Part shown: one piece after another, positions 16,143 through 23,959 of the stretch
Position numbering within the stretch: the first letter of the stretch is position 1
Layout of the letters: every line of letters starts with the position of its first letter
Notes under the pieces: model-generated
The model's input: the letters and a program-made list of their open reading frames with translations, nothing else
What the model was told of the DNA's origin: nothing
Databases searched by the model: none
Origin: Paenibacillus aestuarii
Lineage (GTDB): Bacteria > Bacillota > Bacilli > Paenibacillales > NBRC-103111
Reading direction: 5' to 3'
Assembly (NCBI RefSeq): GCF_027789125.1
Contig: NZ_JAQFVF010000084.1
Span: 1-38,150, forward strand
Length of the DNA: 38,150 bases
Program-made: the position numbers and the translations under genes

Positions 16143-16214
16143 TTCGTGTGTTGTACCCGGTGAAAATGTATACCCTTCCTGCGCGATTTTGGGGCGTTTT
16201 GGAAAATGCCGAGA

Positions 16215-16229
16215 GGCTAATTATTACTT
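16215..16229 (+). promoter_or_regulatory. Possible PerR-like box before catalase
   Basis: The core TAATTATTA at 16218-16226 matches the centre of the PerR/Per-box consensus (TTATAATNATTATAA). It overlaps the region just upstream of the catalase ribosome site, where a PerR operator would be expected. The outer bases fit poorly. Confidence 0.3.
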
Positions 16230-16242
16230 TGGAGGTTCGTAC

Positions 16243-17700
16243 ATGGAAACTCAAAATCGTCATTTAACAACAAGTTGGGGTGCCCCCGTTGGGGATAACC
16301 AAAACTCCTTGACTGCCGGCGCACGCGGTCCAACCCTCATCCAAGACGTCCACCTTCTGGAAAAGCTTGCCCATTTCAACCGGGAACGCGTCCCCGAACG
16401 TGTTGTTCATGCCAAAGGTGCCGGCGCACACGGATATTTTGAAGTAACCAACGATGTTTCCGCCTATACAAAGGCCCGCTTTTTGTCTGAGGTTGGCAAG
16501 CGTACACCGGTTTTTATACGCTTCTCCACGGTAGCGGGTGAACTGGGATCTGCAGATACCGTACGTGACCCGCGCGGTTTTGCTGTAAAGTTTTATACGG
16601 AAGAAGGAAACTATGATTTGGTGGGCAATAACACGCCTGTTTTCTTCATTCGGGATGCCATTAAATTTCCGGATTTCATTCATACCCAGAAACGCCACCC
16701 TCAAACTCATCTGAAAAACCCCAATGCTGTTTGGGATTTCTGGTCCTTATCTCCCGAATCCTTGCATCAAGTCACTATCTTAATGTCCGATCGCGGTATT
16801 CCTGCGACTCTCCGTCATATGCATGGTTTCGGAAGCCATACGTTTAAGTGGGTCAATGCGGATGGACAAGGTATTTGGGTTAAATATCATTTTAAAACGG
16901 AACAAGGCGTGAAAAACCTGGATGTCGAGCTGGCCGCCAAGCTGGCCGGTGAAAACCCGGATTATCATATCGAGGATTTATTTAATGCCATAGACAAAGG
17001 TGACTTCCCCGCATGGAAGCTATATGTACAAATGATGCCGCTGGAAGATGCCAAGACCTATCGTTTCGATCCTTTCGATGTAACGAAAGTGTGGTCGCAA
17101 AAAGATTACCCTCTTATCGAGGTTGGACGCATGGTTCTGAACCGAAACCCGGACAATTACTTTGCCGAAGTTGAGCAAGCAACCTTTTCCCCTGGGGCGT
17201 TCGTACCCGGTATTGAGGCTTCACCGGATAAAATGCTGCAAGGCCGTTTATTCGCCTATGCCGATGCTCATCGCTATCGGGTTGGACCAAACCATCATAC
17301 ACTGCCTATCAATAAACCTGTTGTCGAAGTAAATAACAATCAGCGTGATGGCCAAATGCGTTCCGATCGTAATGGGGGAAACTCGATATACTATGAACCA
17401 AACAGTTATGGCGGAGCTGCCGATTCGGCAGCCTATAAGACAGCCGCGTTTGAAGTAACCGGTTCAGCCGATAGCGTCCCGTATGATCATGATGATCATT
17501 ACACTCAAGCCGGCGACCTGTATCGATTGCTTCGTGTAGAAGAACGCGGGCGTTTAGTAAATAACATTGTAAATGCTATGAAGCCGGTGGAGAAGGATGA
17601 AATCAAACTTCGTCAAATCTCTCACTTCTATAAAGCAGATCCCGAATGGGGGCAAGCGATCGCCGAGGAGCTTGGCTTGAGAGTTCCACAGTTGTCTTAA
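16243..17700 (+). CDS. katA: Monofunctional heme catalase, KatA type (clade 3)
   Basis: 485 residues, the usual length for small-subunit catalases. I chose the ATG at 16243, with GGAGG 8 bases upstream (METQNRHLTTSWGAPV is the typical KatA start); an open frame extends further upstream but overlaps the MFS gene. Catalytic His56 lies in RVVHAKGAGAHGYFEV, Asn129 or Asn130 in DLVGNNTPVFF, and the heme-ligating Tyr339 in RLFAYADAHRYRVG. It removes hydrogen peroxide in the cytoplasm. A good terminator follows at 17712. Together with Dps and the CDGSH protein on the other strand it makes this an oxidative-stress neighbourhood. Confidence 0.97.
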   Translation: METQNRHLTTSWGAPVGDNQNSLTAGARGPTLIQDVHLLEKLAHFNRERVPERVVHAKGAGAHGYFEVTNDVSAYTKARFLSEVGKRTPVFIRFSTVAGELGSADTVRDPRGFAVKFYTEEGNYDLVGNNTPVFFIRDAIKFPDFIHTQKRHPQTHLKNPNAVWDFWSLSPESLHQVTILMSDRGIPATLRHMHGFGSHTFKWVNADGQGIWVKYHFKTEQGVKNLDVELAAKLAGENPDYHIEDLFNAIDKGDFPAWKLYVQMMPLEDAKTYRFDPFDVTKVWSQKDYPLIEVGRMVLNRNPDNYFAEVEQATFSPGAFVPGIEASPDKMLQGRLFAYADAHRYRVGPNHHTLPINKPVVEVNNNQRDGQMRSDRNGGNSIYYEPNSYGGAADSAAYKTAAFEVTGSADSVPYDHDDHYTQAGDLYRLLRVEERGRLVNNIVNAMKPVEKDEIKLRQISHFYKADPEWGQAIAEELGLRVPQLS

Positions 17701-17711
17701 TACGATCCGTC

Positions 17712-17765
17712 AAAAAGAGAGCAGTTCCTTACAGCAAATGATAGCTGGGGAACTACTCTCTTTTT
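17712..17765 (+). terminator. Catalase terminator
   Basis: AAAAAGAGAG-c-AGTTCC pairs with GGAACT-a-CTCTCTTTTT across a 20-base loop; the T-run ends it. It stands 12 bases after the catalase stop and can also serve the opposite strand. Confidence 0.85.
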
Positions 17766-17830
17766 ACTATTCGTAATTCGTATCCGCCTCAAAAAATGCA
17801 GTAAGTGCCGTTTTAACATACACAAACCCG

Positions 17831-18055
17831 TTACATTTTTGACTCTCCTTTTTCGTTCAACAGCTTTAACGGAGTTACGTCATTTCCTTCAGGGTCAACA
17901 ACGGATAAGCTTAACATGGTAGACATAACTTGGCCTCTAATAAGCCGCAAATACTCTTGACGCAATGCTGCTTGTTCAGCTTTCTCCTCCTCCGTCAACC
18001 CAATGCTGCGTTGTTTCTTGCTCAGCTGGTTAATACGCCCAAGAATGGGGATCAC
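17831..18055 (-). CDS. DUF896 (YnzC/UPF0291) family protein
   Basis: About 74 residues. I favour GTG at 18055 (translated MIPILGRINQLSKKQ), since GAGG lies 8 bases upstream; GTG at 18064 has no ribosome site. The family pattern is clear: INQLSKKQRSIGLTEEEKAEQ, AALRQEYLRLIRGQV, VDPEGNDVTPLKLL. DUF896 proteins are small, helical, cytoplasmic proteins common in Firmicutes; B. subtilis YnzC is in the LexA/SOS-linked yneA operon, but no SOS box is visible here. It is the last gene on the minus strand before the catalase terminator, separated by about 170 bases from the hydrolase gene upstream. Confidence 0.88.
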   Translation of the reverse strand: MIPILGRINQLSKKQRSIGLTEEEKAEQAALRQEYLRLIRGQVMSTMLSLSVVDPEGNDVTPLKLLNEKGESKM

Positions 18056-18223
18056 TTTCTTCACCTCAAAGACAATAGTTCAAACTTAAATTTCTTATAT
18101 TATATGGAAAAGACCTGCAAGAAAGGTAGCTTTTTAAGGCCGCTCTCTTTCAGATCTTCCAGCAATTCGTTATTCTTTTACCATAACAAAGTCATGAATA
18201 TTTCCTTGGAAACGAGCTGCCGC

Positions 18224-19060
18224 TTAGTTATTCAGGAAGTCGATCAAAGCTTTATTAAATTCATCCGGGTGAGTCGCATTTAAACCATGCCCTCCACCTT
18301 TGACGATAATTAGCTCGCTGCCTTTAACCGCTTCATGGGCGAGCTGGGCGCTTACTTCAAGCGGAACGATCGCATCAGAATCGCCATGGATAACAAGCAA
18401 CGGGATATCGAATTTAGCTAAATCACCACGGAAGTCAGTCCGGCCGAAAGCAGCAACGCAATCAAGCGTCCCTTTCGGAGAAGCGAAAGAAGCGATTTCA
18501 AGGTTGTACAAACGGAATGGTTCGCTGACAAGGTCGGTTCTGTCCCCTACTCTAAAGAAGTTATGAGTGAAGTCGTTAATGAAAGCAATCCGGTCTTTTT
18601 TCAGTCCGTCTTGGAAGGCTTGAATGGTCGCTTCATCCAGACCTCCTTCCGGATGCTCTGCGGATTTGTAGAAAAACGGAGGAACCGCAGCTGCAAATAC
18701 GGCCTTTTTAACACGGCTTGTTCCATAATTACCAACATACCTTGCAACCTCTCCCCCGCCCATCGAAAATCCGACCAGTGTTACATCGTTAAGGTCAAGA
18801 TGCTCGATCAGCTTATGAAGATCCGCCGCAAACGTATCATAGTCGTACCCATTCCACGGTTGGGATGATTGTCCGAACCCACGCCGGTCATATGTAATTA
18901 CACGGTGGCCCGCTTCAATGAGCGCTGGAACCTGACTTTCCCACGAGCGTCCGCTGAGTGGCCAGCCATGGATCAGAATGACAGGTTTACCTGCGCCAAG
19001 ATCTTCAAAATACAATTCAATGGGTTGTCCGTTTTCTGTTCCAACTGTTAATTTAGCCAT
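18224..19060 (-). CDS. Alpha/beta hydrolase, non-heme chloroperoxidase type
   Basis: 278 residues. Family marks: HGWPLSGRSWE (31-41, oxyanion), RRGFGQSS, nucleophile Ser99 in GFSMGGGE, Asp229 in HGDSD and His258 in GGGHGL. Enzymes of this group (chloroperoxidase/perhydrolase, bromoperoxidase family) hydrolyse esters and can form peracids; halogenation is a side reaction. Cytoplasmic, no signal peptide. Last of the five minus-strand genes xapX-amidohydrolase-CDGSH-dps-hydrolase, 48 bases behind dps, so probably co-transcribed. The natural substrate is unknown. Confidence 0.9.
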   Translation of the reverse strand: MAKLTVGTENGQPIELYFEDLGAGKPVILIHGWPLSGRSWESQVPALIEAGHRVITYDRRGFGQSSQPWNGYDYDTFAADLHKLIEHLDLNDVTLVGFSMGGGEVARYVGNYGTSRVKKAVFAAAVPPFFYKSAEHPEGGLDEATIQAFQDGLKKDRIAFINDFTHNFFRVGDRTDLVSEPFRLYNLEIASFASPKGTLDCVAAFGRTDFRGDLAKFDIPLLVIHGDSDAIVPLEVSAQLAHEAVKGSELIIVKGGGHGLNATHPDEFNKALIDFLNN

Positions 19061-19108
19061 GTTTCATACTTCCCTTCGATTTGGTTTGGATAGATTGATG
19101 CTTATATT

Positions 19109-19549
19109 TCAATAATCTAAGTACGATTTAAGCATCCATACATGCTTTTCCAGGGAGCTATGAATGGCCAAAAGCATATCCCCTGTTGTCTCATCACCTT
19201 CACGGTCGGCAATACTCATGTCCTCTTTAAGCTCAGCCACAATAATCCCAAAATCAGCTATAAGCGTGCGGACCATCTCATTTGCGTTCTCATTGCCTGC
19301 CGCATCTTTTACTGTAGCTTTTTCGATAATTTTATGAAGTGTAGCTACTGGACTGCCGCCTAATGCCAGCAGCCTCTCGGCAAGATTGTCCACATGAAGT
19401 GCAGCCTCCGTATAAAGCTCTTCGAACTTCAAATGCAAAGTAAAGAACTGCTGCCCCTTTACATACCAATGATAGTTATGAAGTTTGGTGAATAACAGAC
19501 TCCAGTTAGCAATCTGGATGTTAAGTACTTCCGTTAGTTTTTGTGTCAT
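19109..19549 (-). CDS. dps: Dps/ferritin-like DNA-protecting protein
   Basis: 146 residues, the family's length. I chose the ATG at 19549 (MTQKLTEVLNIQIANWS) with AAAGGAG 8 bases upstream; the longer open frame overlaps the CDGSH gene and is not family-like. Intersubunit ferroxidase-site residues are visible: His in KLHNYHWYVKG, His and Glu in FTLHLKFEELYTEAALHVD, and the D-N-L-A-E-R-L motif. Dps oxidises Fe(II) with hydrogen peroxide and stores iron in a 12-subunit shell, protecting DNA. The gene is 28 bases behind the CDGSH gene and 48 before the hydrolase, suggesting an iron/oxidant-stress operon. Confidence 0.93.
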   Translation of the reverse strand: MTQKLTEVLNIQIANWSLLFTKLHNYHWYVKGQQFFTLHLKFEELYTEAALHVDNLAERLLALGGSPVATLHKIIEKATVKDAAGNENANEMVRTLIADFGIIVAELKEDMSIADREGDETTGDMLLAIHSSLEKHVWMLKSYLDY

Positions 19550-19577
19550 AGAAAAGCTCCTTTTGACCACTTTTTGT

Positions 19578-19772
19578 CTAAGCTCGAGGCGCGCTTTCAA
19601 ACTTACCTTTGTGGGTCAAGTCGCAGAACGGTTTTTGACTGGATAAACCGCACCGGCATAGAATAAAACTTTCCTTGGTCTCAAAACGGTTCCCCACCGC
19701 ATCCACCATTTCTACTTTGCCCGTAATTCGCAATGGTCCATTATCGTTTACTTTGATCGTAACTTCAGACAT
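19578..19772 (-). CDS. CDGSH-type iron-sulfur protein
   Basis: 64 residues with one CDGSH-type [2Fe-2S] site: CRCGLSSQKPFCDLTHKG, matching C-x-C-x2-(S/T)-x3-P-x-C-D-x2-H (three Cys, one His). The N-terminal half (TIKVNDNGPLRITGKVEMVD) forms the usual strand pair of bacterial CDGSH proteins. Clusters of this type are redox-active and pH-labile; such proteins are thought to pass electrons or clusters. It sits 39 bases behind the amidohydrolase and 28 before dps, both on the same strand. Confidence 0.92.
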   Translation of the reverse strand: MSEVTIKVNDNGPLRITGKVEMVDAVGNRFETKESFILCRCGLSSQKPFCDLTHKGKFESAPRA

Positions 19773-19811
19773 GATGATCTCGCCCCTATTGGATTATTTT
19801 GGTGAATACAC

Positions 19812-21644
19812 TTAGAAAACGAAGCAATCCAGATCACAAAAGCCACTGCCATGATGATGATTGCATCCATGGTGATGGTGTACCTTATGAGGAGCCTGAA
19901 CTCCTGCCCCGCCGCCTCCGTAATTTGTTCCACTATAGTAGCCTCCAAAGAAATTATGCGGAGACCAGTCTGGACTGGCTTTTGGAGCCGGAGGCGACAG
20001 AGACTCAAATTCATTGGTACCGTAGACAATCTTGCCTCCTACAACAGTGAAGACAGATTCAATTTTTTTAATAGCTTCCTCGGAGACACGAAGGAAATTA
20101 TCGGAAAGAATCGAAAAATCAGCATATTGACCCACTTTGATTTGTCCTTTTACATCTTCTTCTTTGGAAAACCATGCATTTCCCGATGTATACATGCGAA
20201 GCGCTTCATGCCTCTCTACACGATTAGAATCAGGGTACAAGCTTAAACCCCCTAATGTCTTACCCGTCACTAACCAGTATAAGGCAACCCACGGATTATA
20301 ACTGGCTACTCTTGTCGCATCTGTCCCTACACCGACACGTAATCCAGCCTTAATCATCTTAGTTATCGGAGGAGCATTTTCCGCTGCTTTGGCCCCATAT
20401 CTTTCGACGAAATATTCACCTTGAAAAGCCATTCGGCTTTGAACGGCGATCGAACCGCCTAATTCCACAACTCGCTCCAAATCCTTCTCACGGATTGTTT
20501 CGGCATGATCCAAAATCCAGCGTAAGTCTTTGAACGGCACCTCTTTGTTCACGCGTTCAAATACATCGAGAAAGCGTGTTATGGATTCTCCATAGGTAGC
20601 ATGAAGACGAAACGGCCAACGTTGCTTTACGAGATGCTGGGTAACTTCGAAGAGCTCATCTTCCAGTACAGCTGGAAGTTCCGGACGAGGTTCTACAAAA
20701 TCTTCAAAGTCTGCCGCACTATAAACAAGCATTTCACCGGCACCGTTATGACGATAATAGGAACTGCCCGTGTAAGGCTGCGACGAAGCGGTCCATGCTT
20801 TAAAATCACTCAATTCATTCTTGGGATGCTGGGTAAATAAATTATACGCTGTACGAACCGTAATCTCTCCACGCTTGTCTAGCTCATCAAAAACTTGATA
20901 ATCATCAGGATAGTTCTGAAAGCCCCCACCAGCGTCAATAACGCTTGTGACACCGAATCGGTTCAATTCCCTCATGAACAATCGGGTTGAATTCATTTGA
21001 TCCTCGTAGGACAGCTTAGGCCCTTTAGCTAAAGTAGCGTACAATATCGTAGCATTGGGTCGAGCGATGAGCATTCCTGTTGGATTACCTTGGCTATCCC
21101 TTTGGATTTCCCCACCTGGCGGGTTCGGCGTATCTTTGGTATACCCAATTACTCGCAAGGCAGCTTTGTTCAAAAAAGCTTGTCGGTAAAGATTAAGGAT
21201 AAATACGGGAGTATCAGGAGCAATTCGATTGATTTCATCTAATGTTGGCATACGGCGTTCGATGAATTGAAACTCTGTCCAGCCGCCAACAACACGGACC
21301 CAGTGAGGTGCAGGAGTACGATCCACTTGCTTCTTCAACATTCGCAAGGCATCCGCTACTGAGGGTACTCCATCCCAACGAAGCTCGAGATTATAATTGA
21401 GCCCGCCTCGAATGAGATGAATATGAGAATCGTTCAAACCCGGAATCAACATTCGCTTATTTGCGTCTACAACCTGCGTGGCTGGCCCAACATATTTCAT
21501 GATTTCGGCATCGTCCCCCACGGCCAGGAACTGGCCGTTTTTAACTGCAACGGCTGTTGCAGTTGGATTGGAATCGTCCATTGTCACGATAGTGGCATTA
21601 TGAATGACTAAATTTGCTTCAGTTTCTATTGCCTTCTTTGACAT
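19812..21644 (-). CDS. Amidohydrolase family 3 (YtcJ-like) with His-rich C-terminal tail
   Basis: 610 residues, metal-dependent hydrolase of the amidohydrolase superfamily (TIM barrel). Metal-site motifs: PGLNDSHIHL (HxH, near residue 75), FRLHATYGE, ILDHAE, and GVGTDATRV (Asp). Family members act on N-acyl, formyl or cyclic amides; the substrate is not predictable. Beyond the normal end, after GQYADFSIL and KIVYG, there is a Gly/Tyr-rich linker (GGYYSGTNYGGGG) and the tail VHHHHGCNHHHGSGFCDLDC with 7 His and 3 Cys, a likely metal-binding or metal-delivery extension. It stands 30 bases behind xapX and 39 before the CDGSH gene. Cytoplasmic, no signal peptide. Confidence 0.9.
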   Translation of the reverse strand: MSKKAIETEANLVIHNATIVTMDDSNPTATAVAVKNGQFLAVGDDAEIMKYVGPATQVVDANKRMLIPGLNDSHIHLIRGGLNYNLELRWDGVPSVADALRMLKKQVDRTPAPHWVRVVGGWTEFQFIERRMPTLDEINRIAPDTPVFILNLYRQAFLNKAALRVIGYTKDTPNPPGGEIQRDSQGNPTGMLIARPNATILYATLAKGPKLSYEDQMNSTRLFMRELNRFGVTSVIDAGGGFQNYPDDYQVFDELDKRGEITVRTAYNLFTQHPKNELSDFKAWTASSQPYTGSSYYRHNGAGEMLVYSAADFEDFVEPRPELPAVLEDELFEVTQHLVKQRWPFRLHATYGESITRFLDVFERVNKEVPFKDLRWILDHAETIREKDLERVVELGGSIAVQSRMAFQGEYFVERYGAKAAENAPPITKMIKAGLRVGVGTDATRVASYNPWVALYWLVTGKTLGGLSLYPDSNRVERHEALRMYTSGNAWFSKEEDVKGQIKVGQYADFSILSDNFLRVSEEAIKKIESVFTVVGGKIVYGTNEFESLSPPAPKASPDWSPHNFFGGYYSGTNYGGGGAGVQAPHKVHHHHGCNHHHGSGFCDLDCFVF

Positions 21645-21674
21645 AATTCCAGTCTCCTTTGAACATAATTTTTG

Positions 21675-21848
21675 TTATTTGTTGCCTAACCAAAGCTGTA
21701 TCCAAGGAATCAAACGTTGCCCTAAAAACATGCCGACGAGACCGAGCAGTCCCAAAAAAGGCGGTGCAGGCGAGGGAATCCGAAACAATTGAAAAATAAC
21801 GCCAATTACAATACCTGTAGCTAAAGCGAGAAGCATTGAGCCCCACAT
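21675..21848 (-). CDS. xapX: XapX-domain (DUF1427) membrane protein
   Basis: 57 residues. The ATG at 21848 has GGAGG 9 bases upstream. The sequence reads MWGSMLLALATGIVIGVIF, then RIPSPAPP and LGLLGLVGMFLGQRLIPW: two hydrophobic segments around the XapX signature. Nearly identical in pattern to the protein at 10154. First gene of the amidohydrolase-CDGSH-dps-hydrolase operon and divergent from the intact isochorismatase gene (322-base intergenic region with LysR-type boxes). The function is unknown; a small membrane partner of the hydrolases is an inference. Confidence 0.88.
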   Translation of the reverse strand: MWGSMLLALATGIVIGVIFQLFRIPSPAPPFLGLLGLVGMFLGQRLIPWIQLWLGNK

Positions 21849-21990
21849 CCAAGTTTACCTCCCTCCAAAATGTTCTTTGTTCTTACAACCATTTTCAATA
21901 TAGCCCACTCGCTTGAATCAATATTTACCTTCAGAACATAAGTCTATAAGCGGGCATTCTTTCTATCAATAAGGTTTTCTCTATAACAGC

Positions 21991-22111
21991 CATAGAATTT
22001 ACTTATGCATTAATTACATAACGACTTTAATTTATATAGTTTTTACCTATGAGTAATATAGGAAATTGATGATTGTTTGAAAAATTACATTTCAATATTC
22101 TTATTACATGC
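21991..22111. promoter_or_regulatory. LysR-type operator/promoter, copy C
   Basis: Dyads CATAGAATTTACTTATG (21991-22007) and CTATGAGTAATATAG (22047-22061, CTAT-N7-ATAG), then GAAATTGAT and TTTCAATATTCTTATTACATGC-like bases (22090-22111). It lies in the divergent region between xapX (21848) and the isochorismatase (22171), so one bound regulator could act on both. Copies A and B share the same order of elements. Confidence 0.6.
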
Positions 22112-22170
22112 AGTAGGTTTCCAATGATTTGGAACTGTTGCAATAATATAAGGAAAGTGGGTATTTTGTT

Positions 22171-22809
22171 ATGTTTAACAGCAAAACCGATTTACTTACG
22201 GCAGAAAACTCTGCCATTATTCTTGTAGACCATCAGCCTCAAATGCTTTTCGGTGTGCAAAGCGCTGATCGCCAGACCATCATTAATAATACGGTTGGTC
22301 TTGCAAAAACGGCCAAAGTTTTCAATGCTCCCATTATCCTTACAACGGTTGCAGCTGAATCATTTTCGGGCCCGATTCATCCGGATATTCAAGAGGTGTT
22401 TCCTGACCAGAAGCCGATTGACCGCACATCAATGAACTCTTGGGAAGACGAAAACTTTGTGGAGGCCGTGAAGAAAACAGGCCGCAAGAAGCTGATTATG
22501 GCCGCTCTTTGGACGGAAGTTTGTCTAGCTTTCCCTGTAATTTCAGCCATCAAAGAAGGATATGAAGTATACATTGTAACGGATGCTTCAGGCGGGACGA
22601 CGACGGAAGCACATAACATGTCTGTTCAACGCATGATTCAAGCGGGGGCAATCCCTGTCACTTGGCAGTCCGTTCTGCTGGAGTACCAACGCGATTGGGC
22701 ACGTCAAGATACCTACGATGCCGTCTTGGCGATCGCTATGCAGCACAGCGGTGCATACGGCGCTGGTGTCGTTTATGCTCAAACGATGTTTGGCGGCCAT
22801 GGAGGATAA
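22171..22809 (+). CDS. Isochorismatase-family hydrolase, YcaC-like
   Basis: 212 residues, cysteine hydrolase of the isochorismatase superfamily. The catalytic Asp is Asp20 (IILVDHQPQM) and the catalytic Cys Cys118 (LWTEVCLAFP); the cis-peptide and substrate-loop regions (RTSMNSWEDENF, YIVTDASGGTT) match YcaC. YcaC-type enzymes are octameric with unknown substrate; relatives hydrolyse amides or N-acyl compounds. This is the only intact copy in the window; 9856-10130 and 11813-12327 are dead copies. It is divergent from xapX-amidohydrolase and has its own terminator. It ends in the same MFGG-x-G(G/H) tail as the pseudogenes. Confidence 0.93.
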   Translation: MFNSKTDLLTAENSAIILVDHQPQMLFGVQSADRQTIINNTVGLAKTAKVFNAPIILTTVAAESFSGPIHPDIQEVFPDQKPIDRTSMNSWEDENFVEAVKKTGRKKLIMAALWTEVCLAFPVISAIKEGYEVYIVTDASGGTTTEAHNMSVQRMIQAGAIPVTWQSVLLEYQRDWARQDTYDAVLAIAMQHSGAYGAGVVYAQTMFGGHGG

Positions 22810-22822
22810 TACTATCTATCGC

Positions 22823-22859
22823 AAAAAGGACAGTCAACAGAACAGTGACTGTCTTTTTT
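22823..22859 (+). terminator. Isochorismatase terminator
   Basis: AAAAAGGACAGTCA pairs with TGACTGTCTTTTTT around a short loop; it stands 14 bases after the stop codon. Confidence 0.88.
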
Positions 22860-23036
22860 GCGCATAATTCAATATAGGTTGGAGGGCAAAAAGAGAGAGC
22901 GTTTTCGTAATTCCCTTTTTGTGATGGCCGTAGTCTTAATCCCACGAACAGGCGTTGGATCTACACGACGAATCATTTTCAATTGCTGACCAGAAAAGCT
23001 TTCAATTGAAGAAGCAGGTACATCATTGGATAAGTT
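22860..23036. other. No gene seen
   Basis: A minus-strand frame of 60 codons (22869-23051) begins with TTG without a ribosome site and runs into the IS6 remnant; I see no family likeness and do not call it. Confidence 0.35.
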
Positions 23037-23213
23037 ATGCAGTAAATCCAAATAATTTATTGATCAATTCAACTGCTGAAAGGGCAGTCGAATTATTTTC
23101 GGCCTAATACTTAAGGACTTATTCATCCAATAATTGTTCAATAGCAGGAGGATACGCGGGGTTTTTATCCACTGTAATTACGCGCGGTGACTGATTGTGA
23201 GGCGAGGACATTG
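23037..23213 (-). mobile_element. IS6-family transposase remnant, second copy
   Basis: The minus strand from about 23213 reads SSPHNQSPRVITVDKNPAYP and AIEQLLDE, then a stop at 23119. This is the part of IS6/IS240 transposases around the second catalytic Asp (VITVDKNPAYP). After a deletion, AENNSTALSAVELINKLFGF with TA and stop (23037-23103) gives the C-terminus, matching the copy at 5747-5816 in opposite orientation. The rest of the element is absent. Confidence 0.8.
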
Positions 23214-23568
23214 CCTTTCTTTCAGGACGTGGTTGTCCTTTCAATCGATAAACCCAATTCAGATCAACATACATGATATGTTTTATTAACTGTGCTTGTA
23301 CTGTTGAAGTTGTTATCGTGCCCCTTGTAATCTACTTTTTCTTGCGACATACCTTCAGTGATAAATCTTAGTCGCTGGTTATTTTCATTCATAGAGGAAA
23401 ATAAGAGACCCGAAAGGCAATGTAACCAAAAACCATTGTCCCACATCGCTTTCCCTCAACGTTTCCGCCGGCTGCAATTGTATGACATTCGGGCGCATCA
23501 TCGCACACCTTTTTCATAATTATCTGAAGGAGACATTGCATTTGTTACGTTGCCCCTAGACTGTAAAC
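23214..23568. other. IS-flanking stretch without recognised gene
   Basis: Short open frames occur (for example minus strand 23264-23446), but none has a ribosome site or family features. It probably includes decayed transposase sequence upstream of the fragment at 23119-23213. Confidence 0.35.
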
Positions 23569-23748
23569 TCAAACTTTTACTTTTCGATTGGAAATCCAAT
23601 TATATGTCACTCTTCCACAGTCAGTGCTTAACCACATTCTACCATCTATTATATACAATTTGCCATTTGACGGGGAATCAGTGAAAGCTAACTTAGCAAG
23701 TCCGTACACAAGAGATATCATATCTTTATATAAGCTTAATTGACCCAT
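23569..23748 (-). CDS. Small hypothetical protein (59 aa)
   Basis: ATG at 23748 with TAGGAG 9 bases upstream. It reads MGQLSLYKDMISLVYGLAK, then FTDSPSNGKLYIIDGRMWLS and ends NWISNRKVKV. One Cys, no signal peptide, no membrane segment. The uninterrupted frame, good ribosome site and upstream terminator hairpin support a real gene. I do not recognise the family. Confidence 0.5.
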   Translation of the reverse strand: MGQLSLYKDMISLVYGLAKLAFTDSPSNGKLYIIDGRMWLSTDCGRVTYNWISNRKVKV

Positions 23749-23775
23749 TGTCGATCTCCTAGAAAAAGAAAAAAA

Positions 23776-23813
23776 CCACTTATCAGGTGAAATAAATTCA
23801 CATGATAAAGTGG
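23776..23813 (-). terminator. Terminator-type hairpin
   Basis: CCACTTATCA-GGTGAA pairs with TTCAC-a-TGATAAAGTGG. On the minus strand it is followed by a long run of T (complement of 23762-23775). It would end transcripts coming from the LysR gene at 24188-25072. Confidence 0.75.
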
Positions 23814-23959
23814 CCGCTTGCGAGATATGAGATTAATTCCAGGAGAATTAACCACAATTGTACATAAAAGTTAAAGCTTCTTTGAACATAAAAATTCGCG
23901 AAAGAATAGAACTTTCCTTCTAACAATTGAGAGTAAGCAACCACTTAGTGTCAGCAAAA

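Noticed and set aside
22120..22145. GGAACTGTTGCA as an IS6 terminal repeat
   Set aside because: Only a short match, no transposase next to it, and it lies in the conserved leader of the isochorismatase gene.
22869..23051. 60-codon minus-strand frame beside the IS6 remnant
   Set aside because: TTG start without ribosome site, runs out of the IS fragment, no family likeness.
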